From Agroathelia rolfsii (Eukaryota > Basidiomycota > Agaricomycetes > Amylocorticiales > Amylocorticiaceae): 64,000 nucleotides of DNA. Numbering within the stretch: the first letter of the stretch is position 1; each line of letters begins with the position of its first letter. Below are positions 24,097-33,798 of this stretch, in pieces. A model generated the notes under the pieces. It saw nothing but the letters and a program-made list of their open reading frames with translations. It was not told the origin of the DNA and searched no databases. The stretch is from NCBI GenBank assembly GCA_018343915.1, contig JABRWF010000001.1, forward strand, positions 3,720,001 through 3,784,000, read 5' to 3'. The position numbers and the translations under genes were made by a program.

Positions 24097-25096
24097 TTAT
24101 CGCATAAAACGGATGATATGCAGATGTTCCCTGCCTGCTCTACGATGTAGGGATACCTAAATCTAATGCTTAGCTTATTATACATACTTGAACAATGATA
24201 ATATTCATACCTCTCCAATTAATCGATGCCTGTCCCTCATGTAGGAAATTATTCCAGGTATGTTGTTCTCTTTGACGGCCACAAGATAAAATCGGCCAGT
24301 GGTTGACAATAGTCCCTTCAGTGAGCGCATTAGACATGAAACAGAATCAGAAAGACAGTCATCAACCTCTACAGAATCTAAGAATGGACCAGTGACATTC
24401 ATGCCTATAGAACCGCCTGCCCATGCGCCAGCAATTCCTGCGCCAGCTTGCGCATAAGCGGCTTCTTCGTCAAATGTGGGAACATAAGGCGGGTTGAAAA
24501 CGAGCAAATCGACAGAATGGGCAAGCCGAGATCTAAGCGGAGTATCTAACGAGGCTATCAATGGGTTAAGGGGAATCTACTTTGCAGAATCAAGTCAATG
24601 GTCGTAGACCTCATCCAGAAGCGAGGAGATGGATACTTTGTTCTGAGAACCGGTAGCCAGTGTACACCGCGCCGCATGTGGATTAATATCAGTGCAAAGT
24701 AGTACTAAGCAAGAAAAAGAATGCGTTGAGAGAGGGAGAGAACGGAGTGGTTAGCGATCACAACTTGCATGCATTGCAGGAGCCAAGGATAGTGCCTATA
24801 AATGAGGATACACAGCCAGAGCCAGACCTAAAGACAGGCGTCTTGAGTTCAAGGATCTCGCCTGGGAACAAACTGTACGGCTTAACCCTATCTCCAGGCA
24901 TACTTTCGGCTTCAGCTTTTTTAGATCCTCTGCGTCTTGTTCAAGGGCATCAAGTAACAAAAATGTATCCTCTGTTTATAAATTCGTTGGGGTGCATGAC
25001 TAGAGTAAAAAGACGATGCACAAACAAACCAGCGGGCTCATAGACGAGATCGTAATCGCTCGGTTTTAAATGGGAAAGGTCTGGGGTCGGAATCAT
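24097..25096 (-). CDS. MTQ2: eRF1 glutamine methyltransferase catalytic subunit (HemK family)
   Basis: Methylates the Gln of the GGQ motif in release factor eRF1, normally with Trm112 (family knowledge). Six exons: 25096-25030, 24971-24887, 24827-24769, 24704-24637, 24576-24211, 24156-24097; 234 residues, the usual length. It starts with the family motif MIPTPDLSHL, then YEPAEDTFLLLDAL; the SAM-binding motif is LEIGSGSGCVS, then CTDINPHAA, and the catalytic NPPY is at about 121-124. The third intron (24768-24705) starts with GC: GCAAGT is the standard GC-AG donor, and no GT donor restores the ALLLCTDIN frame. The fourth intron was placed to skip a stretch with no family counterpart. Confidence 0.9.
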
Positions 25097-25202
25097 GAGG
25101 AGATGATGATCATGGTGAACACAAAGACAATCCTTGACATAGCAGGATTTATGAAGGTAAAAATATATGTAATATAAATATGCAGGGAGGACATACTATC
25201 AC

Positions 25203-25287
25203 GGCTTTGTAGTGTAGCGGTTATCACGTGAGATTCTGACATTAGCGCGGGGTTCTCGAAATGCAGGTTCGACTCCTGCCAAGGCCT
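25203..25287 (+). tRNA. tRNA-Gln (anticodon CUG) with 13-nt intron
   Basis: The acceptor stem GGCTTTG pairs with CAAGGCC (25280-25286), followed by discriminator T. The D arm has AGTGTAGCGGTTATCAC. The anticodon stem TGAGA/TCTCG encloses TTCTGA, a 13-nt intron (CATTAGCGCGGGG, right after position 37) and T, so the spliced loop is seven bases with anticodon CTG. The T arm is GCAGG TTCGACT CCTGC. A T run shortly downstream (from 25290) fits a Pol III terminator. It sits between the divergent MTQ2 and Nudix genes. Confidence 0.93.
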
Positions 25288-25288
25288 T

Positions 25289-25295
25289 CTTTTTT
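25289..25295 (+). terminator. Pol III T-run terminator of the tRNA gene
   Basis: A run of about six T residues begins two or three bases after the tRNA 3' end, the usual RNA polymerase III stop signal. Confidence 0.6.
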
Positions 25296-25306
25296 GTCTT
25301 TAGACG

Positions 25307-25393
25307 CTGTTTATTTACAAGTAAAAATCAGATATACCAATATTTATTTCATTTTGTATTCATTTTATTTTATTTTTACTTGTAAATGAACAG
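25307..25393. repeat. 22-bp inverted repeat downstream of tRNA
   Basis: The arm at 25307-25328 is matched by its reverse complement at 25372-25393 with one mismatch in 22. The 43-bp spacer is T-rich. It lies 20 bp after the tRNA 3' end and before the Nudix gene. It may be a small foldback element or a hairpin; nothing in it codes. Confidence 0.75.
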
Positions 25394-25540
25394 AATGAGA
25401 GTGGCGATAACTTTCCATAATAGTTATTCCGGTGCCACTGACGCCGAGACTGACGTCTTCCCCAACGTTTTCAATCCCGAGGCCTAGCCTATTGGCAGTC
25501 TCGTGCAGAGTAACGCCTGTTTTGTACCACAACCACGACC

Positions 25541-27123
25541 ATGTCCCAAGGTGAAAATTTGAATCACAATATCGTTAAATTACAATGTTTTATCATATTT
25601 ATTCATGGTTGATGTTGATTTCTCAGAGGCTACACCTGCTGTGACCCTCCTTTCACGGGCTCTTCATCGTATACGATCTACACCGCCAAGGATTATCACA
25701 TCTCCACCAACCCGTATGTATATACAGTATGGCATATTTATGTGATATTACTTATCACCGCTTGCTTTATCATTCAGAACCTCGAAGAGCGGCCGTTGCA
25801 CTTATAATCCGCATCGTTCCCTCTCCCAACTCACCAACGCCGCCAGCCCCCATTGCACCTCCAACATTGAGAGAATTCTTCGATCTCGACTGGGTAAATG
25901 ATCCAGGAGCTAGACCAGAGATTTTATTCCTACGACGAGAGAACCCAGGTGGTGATACTGACCCTTCACTGGCAAACTCAAGACTACGAAACACTCGCGA
26001 AGCACATGTGGCATTCCCAGGTGGTCGCATGGAGGAGGGTGATGAAGGTGGATTATATACCGGTGTGTAACAAACGTTCTTTTAGGGTCTTACTTTTCTG
26101 ACGTTTTAATGCAACGTAGCCATGCGTCAGACATGGGAAGAGATAGGTATCGACCTTGCGGAGCGGGACTACATGTGCATAGGCCAATTAGACGACCGAG
26201 AAATCACCACATCGCTCGGAAAACGCCTGCTTATGATCCTCTCTCCTTTTGTCTTCCTCCAACTCACACCCAACGCACCACCATCCGACCCCGCTCCCGA
26301 GACAGCGCTGCACTGGACACCCATATCTTCCCTTGTATCACCCTATGATATTCCTAGGTGGTCCAACGTAACCGTCGACGCGGCATCACGTCTGGCACCC
26401 CGTCATTCCGTTGTCTTGCGACTCCTCGTACGTGCCCTCATTGGCAGTATGCAATTCCCCGCAATCATCCTTGACCCTTCGCCCTCAACCTCTGAGCCGA
26501 ACGCTGAATCCGATTCGAACGCAGTGGAGAAAGGTATTCCGGCCCCAAGGCGGAAAAGAGAAGAATTGAAGCTTTGGGGTCTTTCGTTGGGTATGACGCT
26601 TGATCTACTCGCGTTCATGGTCCCGCCTGGGACGAATTCGACGAGGCATTCATCATCGGCACTGTCTACGGCGGTACAGATCCCGTTTTATAATGTCACT
26701 GGTGGGGTCAAGCTGGAGGTTGTCGCACCGAGCTTGATCTCTGTGTTCCCTCGATTCTCTTATCCTGATGTCAACTTTTGGATTTGGTTCGTTCATACTT
26801 TTTCAGAGGGATAGGCAAAGTAATTCTAATTCTTTTTTTCTCCCATTACAGGGTGTTTGGCAAGCGCTACCGTGAGGTTGTTCGCGGATGGGAAGCTAGT
26901 GTTCGCTCTGGCGGTGTCAATGACAGGCGGTGAGTTAACTTACTGACATGCCAAAAGCAATCTTGCTTACTCTAAAAAAAAAAAAAACAGAATCAACTGG
27001 TCTGGTGCTGCTCTGAACACATTCTATGCCGCCATCCGCAAGGCCCTCGTGGTCGTTATCGTCCTTCGCGCTATCGCCATCGTGTTTGGCGTCATATTAG
27101 CTGGCTGGTGGATCTTCTGGTGA
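25541..27123 (+). CDS. Nudix hydrolase (CoA-type, NUDT7/8/PCD1-like) with C-terminal membrane segment
   Basis: Probably hydrolyses CoA or a related nucleoside diphosphate. Six exons: 25541-25550, 25627-25713, 25778-26062, 26120-26786, 26852-26929, 26991-27123; 419 residues. The first coding exon is only 10 nt. The Nudix region shows EILFLRRE, then FPGGRMEEGDEGG (about 112-124), then RQTWEEIGI (about 130-138). The catalytic Glu pair is kept, but the usual RE is RQ and the Gly-Glu spacing is one residue longer than the standard box. The C-terminus has a hydrophobic segment (VVVIVLRAIAIVFGVILAGW), which suggests a tail anchor. The protein is longer than typical PCD1 because of inserted Pro/Ser-rich loops. 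The last intron ends in an A tract rather than pyrimidines. Confidence 0.82.
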
Positions 27124-27629
27124 TGTAACTCAATGGCAGAACCTTTTCTTCTTTACAATTTTTTTTCATTCCTTTATTTTTCCCTCTTACTTTAATGATG
27201 ATAACGGACCCACTACGATTTAGCGCCTCCATTCACGTTTCTTTTTAGATCATTACCTTTACCTCCTGATTTATGTAACTTTTTGTTTCTTATATAATGT
27301 CACGGTAGTGCTCTAAACAGTGTTGAACCAAGACCAGCACCAGCTCTGGAGACTTGGCCTCGTATTCTTAGCTATGCCATCGTTAATCGATGGACGACCA
27401 TGGCACAAATCGTTGTCCGTAAGAATGATAGCTTTGTCCCGCAACACTTGTGCGCTGGTTCATGGTGTACTACTGAACATTGGCACGTGCTCCGGCGCTT
27501 ATTTTTTGGTAACAACTTGAACTTTGAGTGTCTTCGTCGATAATTGAAAGGCTTTACCGATAACAGTTTCCCGTCTGCTGTGCTTGTTGAACCCTCTGAT
27601 ACCACAAATATCTTTTTTAGGGCTTGACT
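27124..27629. other. 3' flank of Nudix gene / 5' flank of hAT gene
   Basis: Noncoding. It should contain the left end of the transposon. A candidate terminus CAGTGTTGAACC occurs at 27318, but I could not find a matching inverted end or 8-bp target duplication downstream. Confidence 0.4.
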
Positions 27630-30600
27630 ATGTCTCCTGGATTATCTCAGGTAGCTCGCAAAAGTCGCCGCAATGCTATTTCCCAGGAATCCCAGAACCG
27701 CAAGACTGGTAAACGAAGTAATACTGAGACTCAAATCCAGGCGCTACCCAAAGAAAGAGCTGAAAGGTTGCTTTTTCTGCATTGGTTTGGCGTCTACGAA
27801 GGAAAGCTAATTATGCCGCGATTCTCCAGCTCTAGCAGGAAAAGAAAGATTGAAATGACGGATCCTGATGTTAGTGTAAGTGAGGGAGAAGCAAATGGGC
27901 CATCGAATTCTACAGCCCACGATAACCAAACGAATGGATCACCGTCACAGTCAAAGAGCTCTGACTCAAAAGAATATTCCGGAAAAGAAACAAAAGCTAA
28001 GCGTGCACATGTATTCAAAGGTGCGTAGTATTAATCCTACGATGCCCACTTTGATTTATTTCACAATAGTGCCCAAGAAGCATCGGCCTCCAAATAAAAG
28101 GATTACGCTCAAACTCAATAATGACACGCCTATGCAGGCTGAGTCGATACAAGAACAGCAGACTCGGAAAGCTGGCATTGTACCTAATCCAAATGCCGCT
28201 GACTTTGAGAGTCTTCCCACCCTTTCACAAACCTCAAGTGATATGGGCGGAAAAAGGACAAAACAAAATTTAACTGCTGACATTTATCATTTCTTTGAGG
28301 GCCAGGTTTGTAAATTATGCCGGTAAATAGTGTTATACCACTTTTCTATTCCATCTTGTGATTAACACTCCGAGCTATATCAATAGGGAGGCCAAAGCAC
28401 GCAAGATACTTTTTTCACAAGACACTTTAGTACGCCGTCGTCATCTCGAGTCCTTTCACAAGGTAATATGGTGACATTTTGCTTGTTATTGTGATTGCTT
28501 GATCTGGTAGCATAGGGTGATTATCACACGTGGGCAGACAAGGCTGGGTTCCAGAGCATGCTGCCGGATGACATTAAACAGCGTCGACAGTTTAATGAAC
28601 AGCGTACCATGCGACCACGGTCATCCATCACAAATAGCAACGCCGAGCAATTTTCTTCTTCGTCTCGGACAGTAAAGCTCTACACTGCATCGAACTTTAA
28701 TAACGCAGTTGCATCGTGGGTTGTACAAACTGATCAGGTATGAGTATAGTGTATATTTTGGCCAGCTACTAAGACTCGGATGAATTCTCTGTTGCTATAA
28801 TACAATAGCCTCTATCGGCTACAGAGCATCCATCCTTTAAGACTATGATCAACATCGCTACTAGCATTAAGCCTAACGACCTTCCACTAACGATCCCTAA
28901 TGCCCACATGAATCGACAAACTATTATCAGTGGCTTCTATCAGCATTTACAGGACTTGAAACAGCAATTCAATGTGAGGGAATTGCCTCTATATCCCGTG
29001 GCTCTTCCCTTATCTTTTTTTAAAAAGGAAAACCATATTGGATTAGTATCCCTGACATGTGACTCATGGAAATCAATTAATGTTGATTCCTACTTTGCAG
29101 TAACTGCGCATTGGTCGGACATCGTCAACAATACACGTGCGCATCGGTCCGCACTTATTGGCTTTACCCAGATGAATAAATCTCATACCGGAGATCGCCT
29201 TGGAGAATGCTTATTCGAACTGTGCAATCGCGTTGGTCTTGTACCAAAAGTGAACTCTTTCTTCTTTAACTTTACACCTTATCTAATGTTTCTGGCATCA
29301 TATAGGTTGGCTGGGTGACCTGCGATAACATAGGAAAAAATGACACGATGATGGACAAATTTGCAACGCTCGTTAATTCCTCTAGGAGTGAGTATAATGG
29401 AAAAGAACACCGTATGCAGTAAATTACTAGATTCCTCCAAGCATTCGCAATCTACTCATAATCATAATTTGCTAGTTGTATCTCCCATTGTATCAACTTG
29501 GCCGTACAAGCCGTTATCAGAACGCAGAATAAAACCAAACATCAAAATGCACACGATATTAATGATCCAGATCTTACACGTCAAGACTTTATCGGCATTA
29601 TTCGAGTCATCTCGGCCAAGGTAAACCATGGTGGCCGGCATCAACTCATAGCTAATGCAAAAATTCTCAGATAATGTCTTCTAGCCAGAGAAAAGATATG
29701 TTTGACGAAATACAGAGGACCAAACTGAATATCAAGGAGCCTAAGCGGCCTGTTTTAGACATGGCTGTACGATGGTCGTCGACTTACGAGATGCTTAATC
29801 GCGCAATCGAGCTTCGAAAGGCTATTGATCAATTCGTTGTGGAACTCATTCTGCAGGAGAAAAATGTCAAACTTAATGAAAGATTAGCATTTTTGCAACT
29901 TTCGGATGATGACTGGCAGCAAATAGAACTCTTCAAAGAGCTACTAAAGGCATGGGCCTACAAAATGCGCACTCAAGCAATGGGAATCCACACTAACACA
30001 TGATTATAGTACGCGGATGATGCTCAGCAGCCATTCTCATTAGGAAACTACTCGACCATTGCTTATGCTGTTTCTACTCTTGAATGGCTCTCGCACGAAT
30101 GGAAAAGCCTTCGCGAAAACACTAAATACAGCTATTTTCACAATGCGCTCACCAATGGCCTCACAACAATCGAGAAATATTACCGGTTAATAACCGAAAA
30201 GCAAGCCTACAATATCTGTATGGGTGCGTTATCATCAAGTCGCCGATAATACTGTTCTATATTCGTCCAAAACGAAATCATTCTGAATCAATGCAATTTA
30301 TGCAGTCCTGCGGCCTAAGGACAAGCTGGAACAGTTTTCTGACCATTGGAGCGCAGCTCGTCAACACAAAGTCATGAATGACCTGAGAAAGATTGTAGGA
30401 TGATTTCTTGGATTAAAATGTAGGTCTGATATTAATTGTATTCAAAGTTCAAAGCTAGGTATATCCAGTTGCACGGTGATCTCTCGAGTACACCAAAGAA
30501 GGACTGGAACCTGGACGAAGACAAGATATTTAGTCGCTTCAACCGTAAAAATAAAAATCAATCGATATCCTCCGGTGATGATCCCTCTCATATCGGACTC

Positions 30601-31165
30601 ACTGGCGATGGGATTAACAAAACCTTGGCATGGGAGAGGGAATTTAACATGTATTTACATACGGACTCTGATATGCCTGAAGACGCGGAGAACATTCTTC
30701 AATGGTGGCATGTATGTTTTTGTTTTCGCCATTCTCACGATAAGGACCATAGCAGTTCTGATCTGAATTTCATTCTAGAAATCAAGGTATCGTTACCCGA
30801 CATGGTTTTCGCTGGCCATGGACTATCTACCGATCATGGCATCGTCGGTCCCGAGCGAACGAGTATTTTCGAGCGCTGGCCTCACCATCACCAAGCGACG
30901 CACCCGTCTTAAATCGGACGTTATGGAGGCATTACAAGTCATGAAGTTCAAGCTCAAGCAAGAACGTATCCTTCTTACGCAAGGATGGTCTTTTGCTCCC
31001 AAACAGGATCTTCTCGACTCGGAGCAAGATGCGGCAGATGATACTTTGACCGACGATATTGAGATGTCCGAGTGCTACGATACCACAGTAAACATCTTTC
31101 TTGACTCGGATTGTGAAGAGGAGGAGGTAGAACACCCTCATATGGATATTGAAAAGAGCTGTTAA
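27630..31165 (+). CDS. hAT-family transposase with BED-type zinc finger
   Basis: Twelve exons: 27630-28020, 28070-28322, 28387-28462, 28516-28737, 28809-29249, 29306-29418, 29476-29620, 29671-29949, 30010-30223, 30306-30394, 30448-30711, 30779-31165; 957 residues with no in-frame stop. A basic Ser-rich N-terminus (RKSRRNA, RKRK) precedes a BED-like finger (C211, C214, H234, H239). The RNase H-like core shows SLTCDSW, GFTQMN, WVTCDN and CISHCINL. The hAT C-terminal dimerisation region reads VPSERVFSSAGLTITKRR (about 853-870). The intron after exon 8 (29950-30009) has GC (GCATGG), not GT, at its 5' end. The gene stands between convergent Nudix and NPL4 genes, as expected of an insertion. It may be a recent autonomous copy or a domesticated gene. 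Confidence 0.88.
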
Positions 31166-31501
31166 TTATATACTTGCCTTACTAATAGGGTATGAAATTA
31201 TGGTTTAATTGTAAATGCATCCAGTCTTTAATATCCTTGCCGATTGAAACAGCGTTCGGTCTCGGGCTTGGGGTTTCGACTCCCGGCAAAACTCATAGAA
31301 ACGTTATTAGAGTTGCGCTTATGGTAATACTGGAAGGATATTTAGTGGTACAAATTATCAATATTGAATCAATAAACATGATTTCTCTCAGCAGGTTTAC
31401 CAACACGGCTACGGAGCATTACTACAACTAGAATGCTTGGCTTCAGAAGTTCCTACATCATACAGCACACAGACTATAACTTCTATCTCGTACATACATT
31501 A
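31166..31501. other. 3' flank of hAT gene / 3' flank of NPL4
   Basis: Noncoding, AT-rich. The right end of the transposon should fall here, but I could not recognise a terminal inverted repeat. A GC-rich patch near 31,255-31,290 contains a B-box-like GTTTCGACTCC without a tRNA fold. Confidence 0.4.
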
Positions 31502-33798
31502 TTATCCAAGAGGCAGACCGCAGACTTCACAATCCGTATGACTGACTGGGTTCTCGAACGTACAGTACTGACAAATTTTGACATTCGCAGAAGATGCGCG
31601 ACTGTCACCTCTCGACTCAGCCTCCTGCGCCGCAATTTCGTCCAGAATGTGTTGAGGTACTTCGTCATCCGCTGTAGAAGAAAATCCGCTCGGGGCAGAT
31701 GTGCTCGATGGGGCTAGAGGGGGAGAAGGGAAAGTGAGTCTGGAGGGGAAAAGACAGGCATCTTGAACGAAGATAAAGCCTACCATTCTCCCGAGCGAAC
31801 GTAATCAGCGTTTGCCAACCTTCTGTCGAGAAAAGGGCTTGCAACTGGGACGAATTCTCGAGAAGTGTTGGCGAAGATGCCGCTTTGATAAAAACGCGCA
31901 TGTCACTCTAGTCGCCAACAAATAGTTTAGTATACACGAGACACCTATATATATCAAAAGAATATATACACACCGGAGACACTAGCCCTGTAGTCCCAAG
32001 GAATGCTAGCAGATGCCAGTCACTAATCCATTTAGCAATTTCTATGTGCTTTGAGCTTGACACGCCCGACTCGGCTGTCGCGCCGAGATTTGAGAGTGCA
32101 GAAAGGACTTTCTCAATTCTTTGGTCTTCAAGCCCGGGTCTATTTTCGATCTGAAACTTGGTAGAGTGAAATATAGGGCTGGGGTTCTGGGGGAAACCGT
32201 GTGTGACCTGACAAACTATCAGTTATCATAATGGTGATACTAAAAAAGCAGAGAATGTGCATACATTCACGAGAAGGTACTCGACGGGGAAACTTGGTTT
32301 GGCTGTTTGCTTCACTTGTAACCCATACTCATTCTTGTACATGTAAAACACGTCAGGAACGTATCGCGCAGAGCCTTGTGTCTGATCCTCTTCTTTAACC
32401 AAGACTGTGTTCGGGTCAACGCTTGCCTCAATCATGTCGGCGTCGACCATGGCCACGCCCTGCTCAGAAACTTGGTACGCAGCAATGTCGACTTGTCCGT
32501 CTGCCGTGGCAGTCAATACTGCCGTCACCAACCGTGAGCCATATTTGCCAGTCGGGCTGGAGCGTGATGGTGTTTCATGTTGAGCCTGAAGCGTCGCGGC
32601 AAAGACTACTTCAAGACTCGACAGGAAAAATGAGTTGGGGTGACGCTTGTAGACCGTCTTGGTGAGATCATCCGGGTTGGGAACGAGATCAGTGAAGATG
32701 TATCCCACGATAGTCAATGGAACTGTTGCAAGCCCGGCAAGCTCACGAATACGCGCTTCATCCTCCCATGGCAGTCCCAAGCTCAAGCCATCCAATTCCC
32801 CCTCTTGCGGAGGCTCGTGAATTGCCTCTACAACAGCCTTGACACCCATGGGCACTTCCTCATAAGGCTCATAGTGCCCAATTAGCCAACCAAACCGCTG
32901 TGTTCCCGTCGCACGCCAGGCTTGAAGAAAGCGGTCAATAATGTCAGGTGAAGCAATTTCTAAATGATCCACCATGCGAAATGGCTGCGATTGGAGAGTG
33001 ATTGCGGACGGTTGACATGCTGTACAGATTCCTGCTGGCCAGGAGGGATGGTTTCCAGTTGGACATGGAACCTTGACCTTATAGCTGGCTGGAGTCAGGG
33101 GAGGCAGAGGGGCAGTCCCTTTGGGATCAAGCTTGCGGAGGTGAGCATGATAAGACAAGTGCTTGATGCTGTGTTCTGCGTGGTATGCGGCGTCGTATGG
33201 CTCCAAGGGCATGCAGTGGTCACACATGCCATTCGCACTGTGCTTGCAAAAGAGAGGATCTCGCGAGCGAGGTATCTTCCCGTCTTTTGATCTCCAGTAG
33301 ACATCCACGCGATCTTCCGTAACTAACTCCCAGGGCCGTTTTGACGTGTCTTGTGAGGGAGCAGAGACATTGTCTTCAGCGGCGGGGGCAGAGTCTGCCG
33401 CTTTGGGTTGATAGCCAATAAAGATGAGGTCACCATGTCTATGACCAATATCAGAAACATGTGGAATGCGTTCAAGGAAATCTAACTCACCTGAGCCCTA
33501 ATGCTTGTAACGTCTTACTCCGGAGTTTCTTTATGTTAGTTTCATTCCCGCGTGGTTTGTTCGAGATGGTGATTGTAGCGGGATCGGCACCAGGTGAATC
33601 CTCAAGTATCTATCAGGTGCTCAGCAATAGCATCGCTTATCTTCTGGGTAAATTCTCATACCTTCGTAATCAGGTCAGCGACGGTAGAGGTAGGCTGAAA
33701 CTCGTGGCGAAAGTTGCCATCTCTTGATCTTAATCGGATGATCTATGCATTTCATAAATTTCTCCTCCAATGTATTATACCCAGCGTTAAGTTACCAT
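31502..33798 (-). CDS. NPL4: NPL4, Cdc48/p97 ubiquitin-substrate cofactor
   Basis: With Ufd1, recruits ubiquitinated proteins to the Cdc48 unfoldase, for example in ER-associated degradation. Seven exons: 33798-33796, 33741/42-33662, 33609-33491, 33438-32265, 32207-31974, 31907-31784, 31713-31502; 648 residues. The first coding exon is only ATG (donor GTAACT), because the next exon has an in-frame stop just upstream and no Met before IIRLRSRDGNF. The N-terminal UBX-like domain is followed by the NPL4 zinc finger (CKHSANGMCDHC), then the MPN-like domain (RFGWLIGHYEPYEEVPMGVK) and EYLLVNVTHGFP. The C-terminus is an NZF ubiquitin-binding finger with C-x2-C (CQYC), about ten residues, then C-x2-C (CEVC). 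Yeast Npl4 lacks this finger; the animal form has it. Confidence 0.93.

Noticed and set aside
24604..24636. VSISSLLDE as part of MTQ2 coding sequence with a 33-nt intron after it
   Set aside because: The intron would be too short for this genome, and dropping the segment with a 60-nt intron matches the family better.
27318..27340. CAGTGTTGAACC as the left terminus of the hAT element
   Set aside because: No matching inverted end (GGTTCAACACTG) or 8-bp duplicated target was found downstream of the transposase.
31255..31295. tRNA-like B box (GTTTCGACTCC)
   Set aside because: No A box at the right distance and no cloverleaf can be drawn around it.
31433..31717. Plus-strand frame with Arg/Ser-rich product
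   Set aside because: It is the reverse-strand shadow of the last NPL4 exon.
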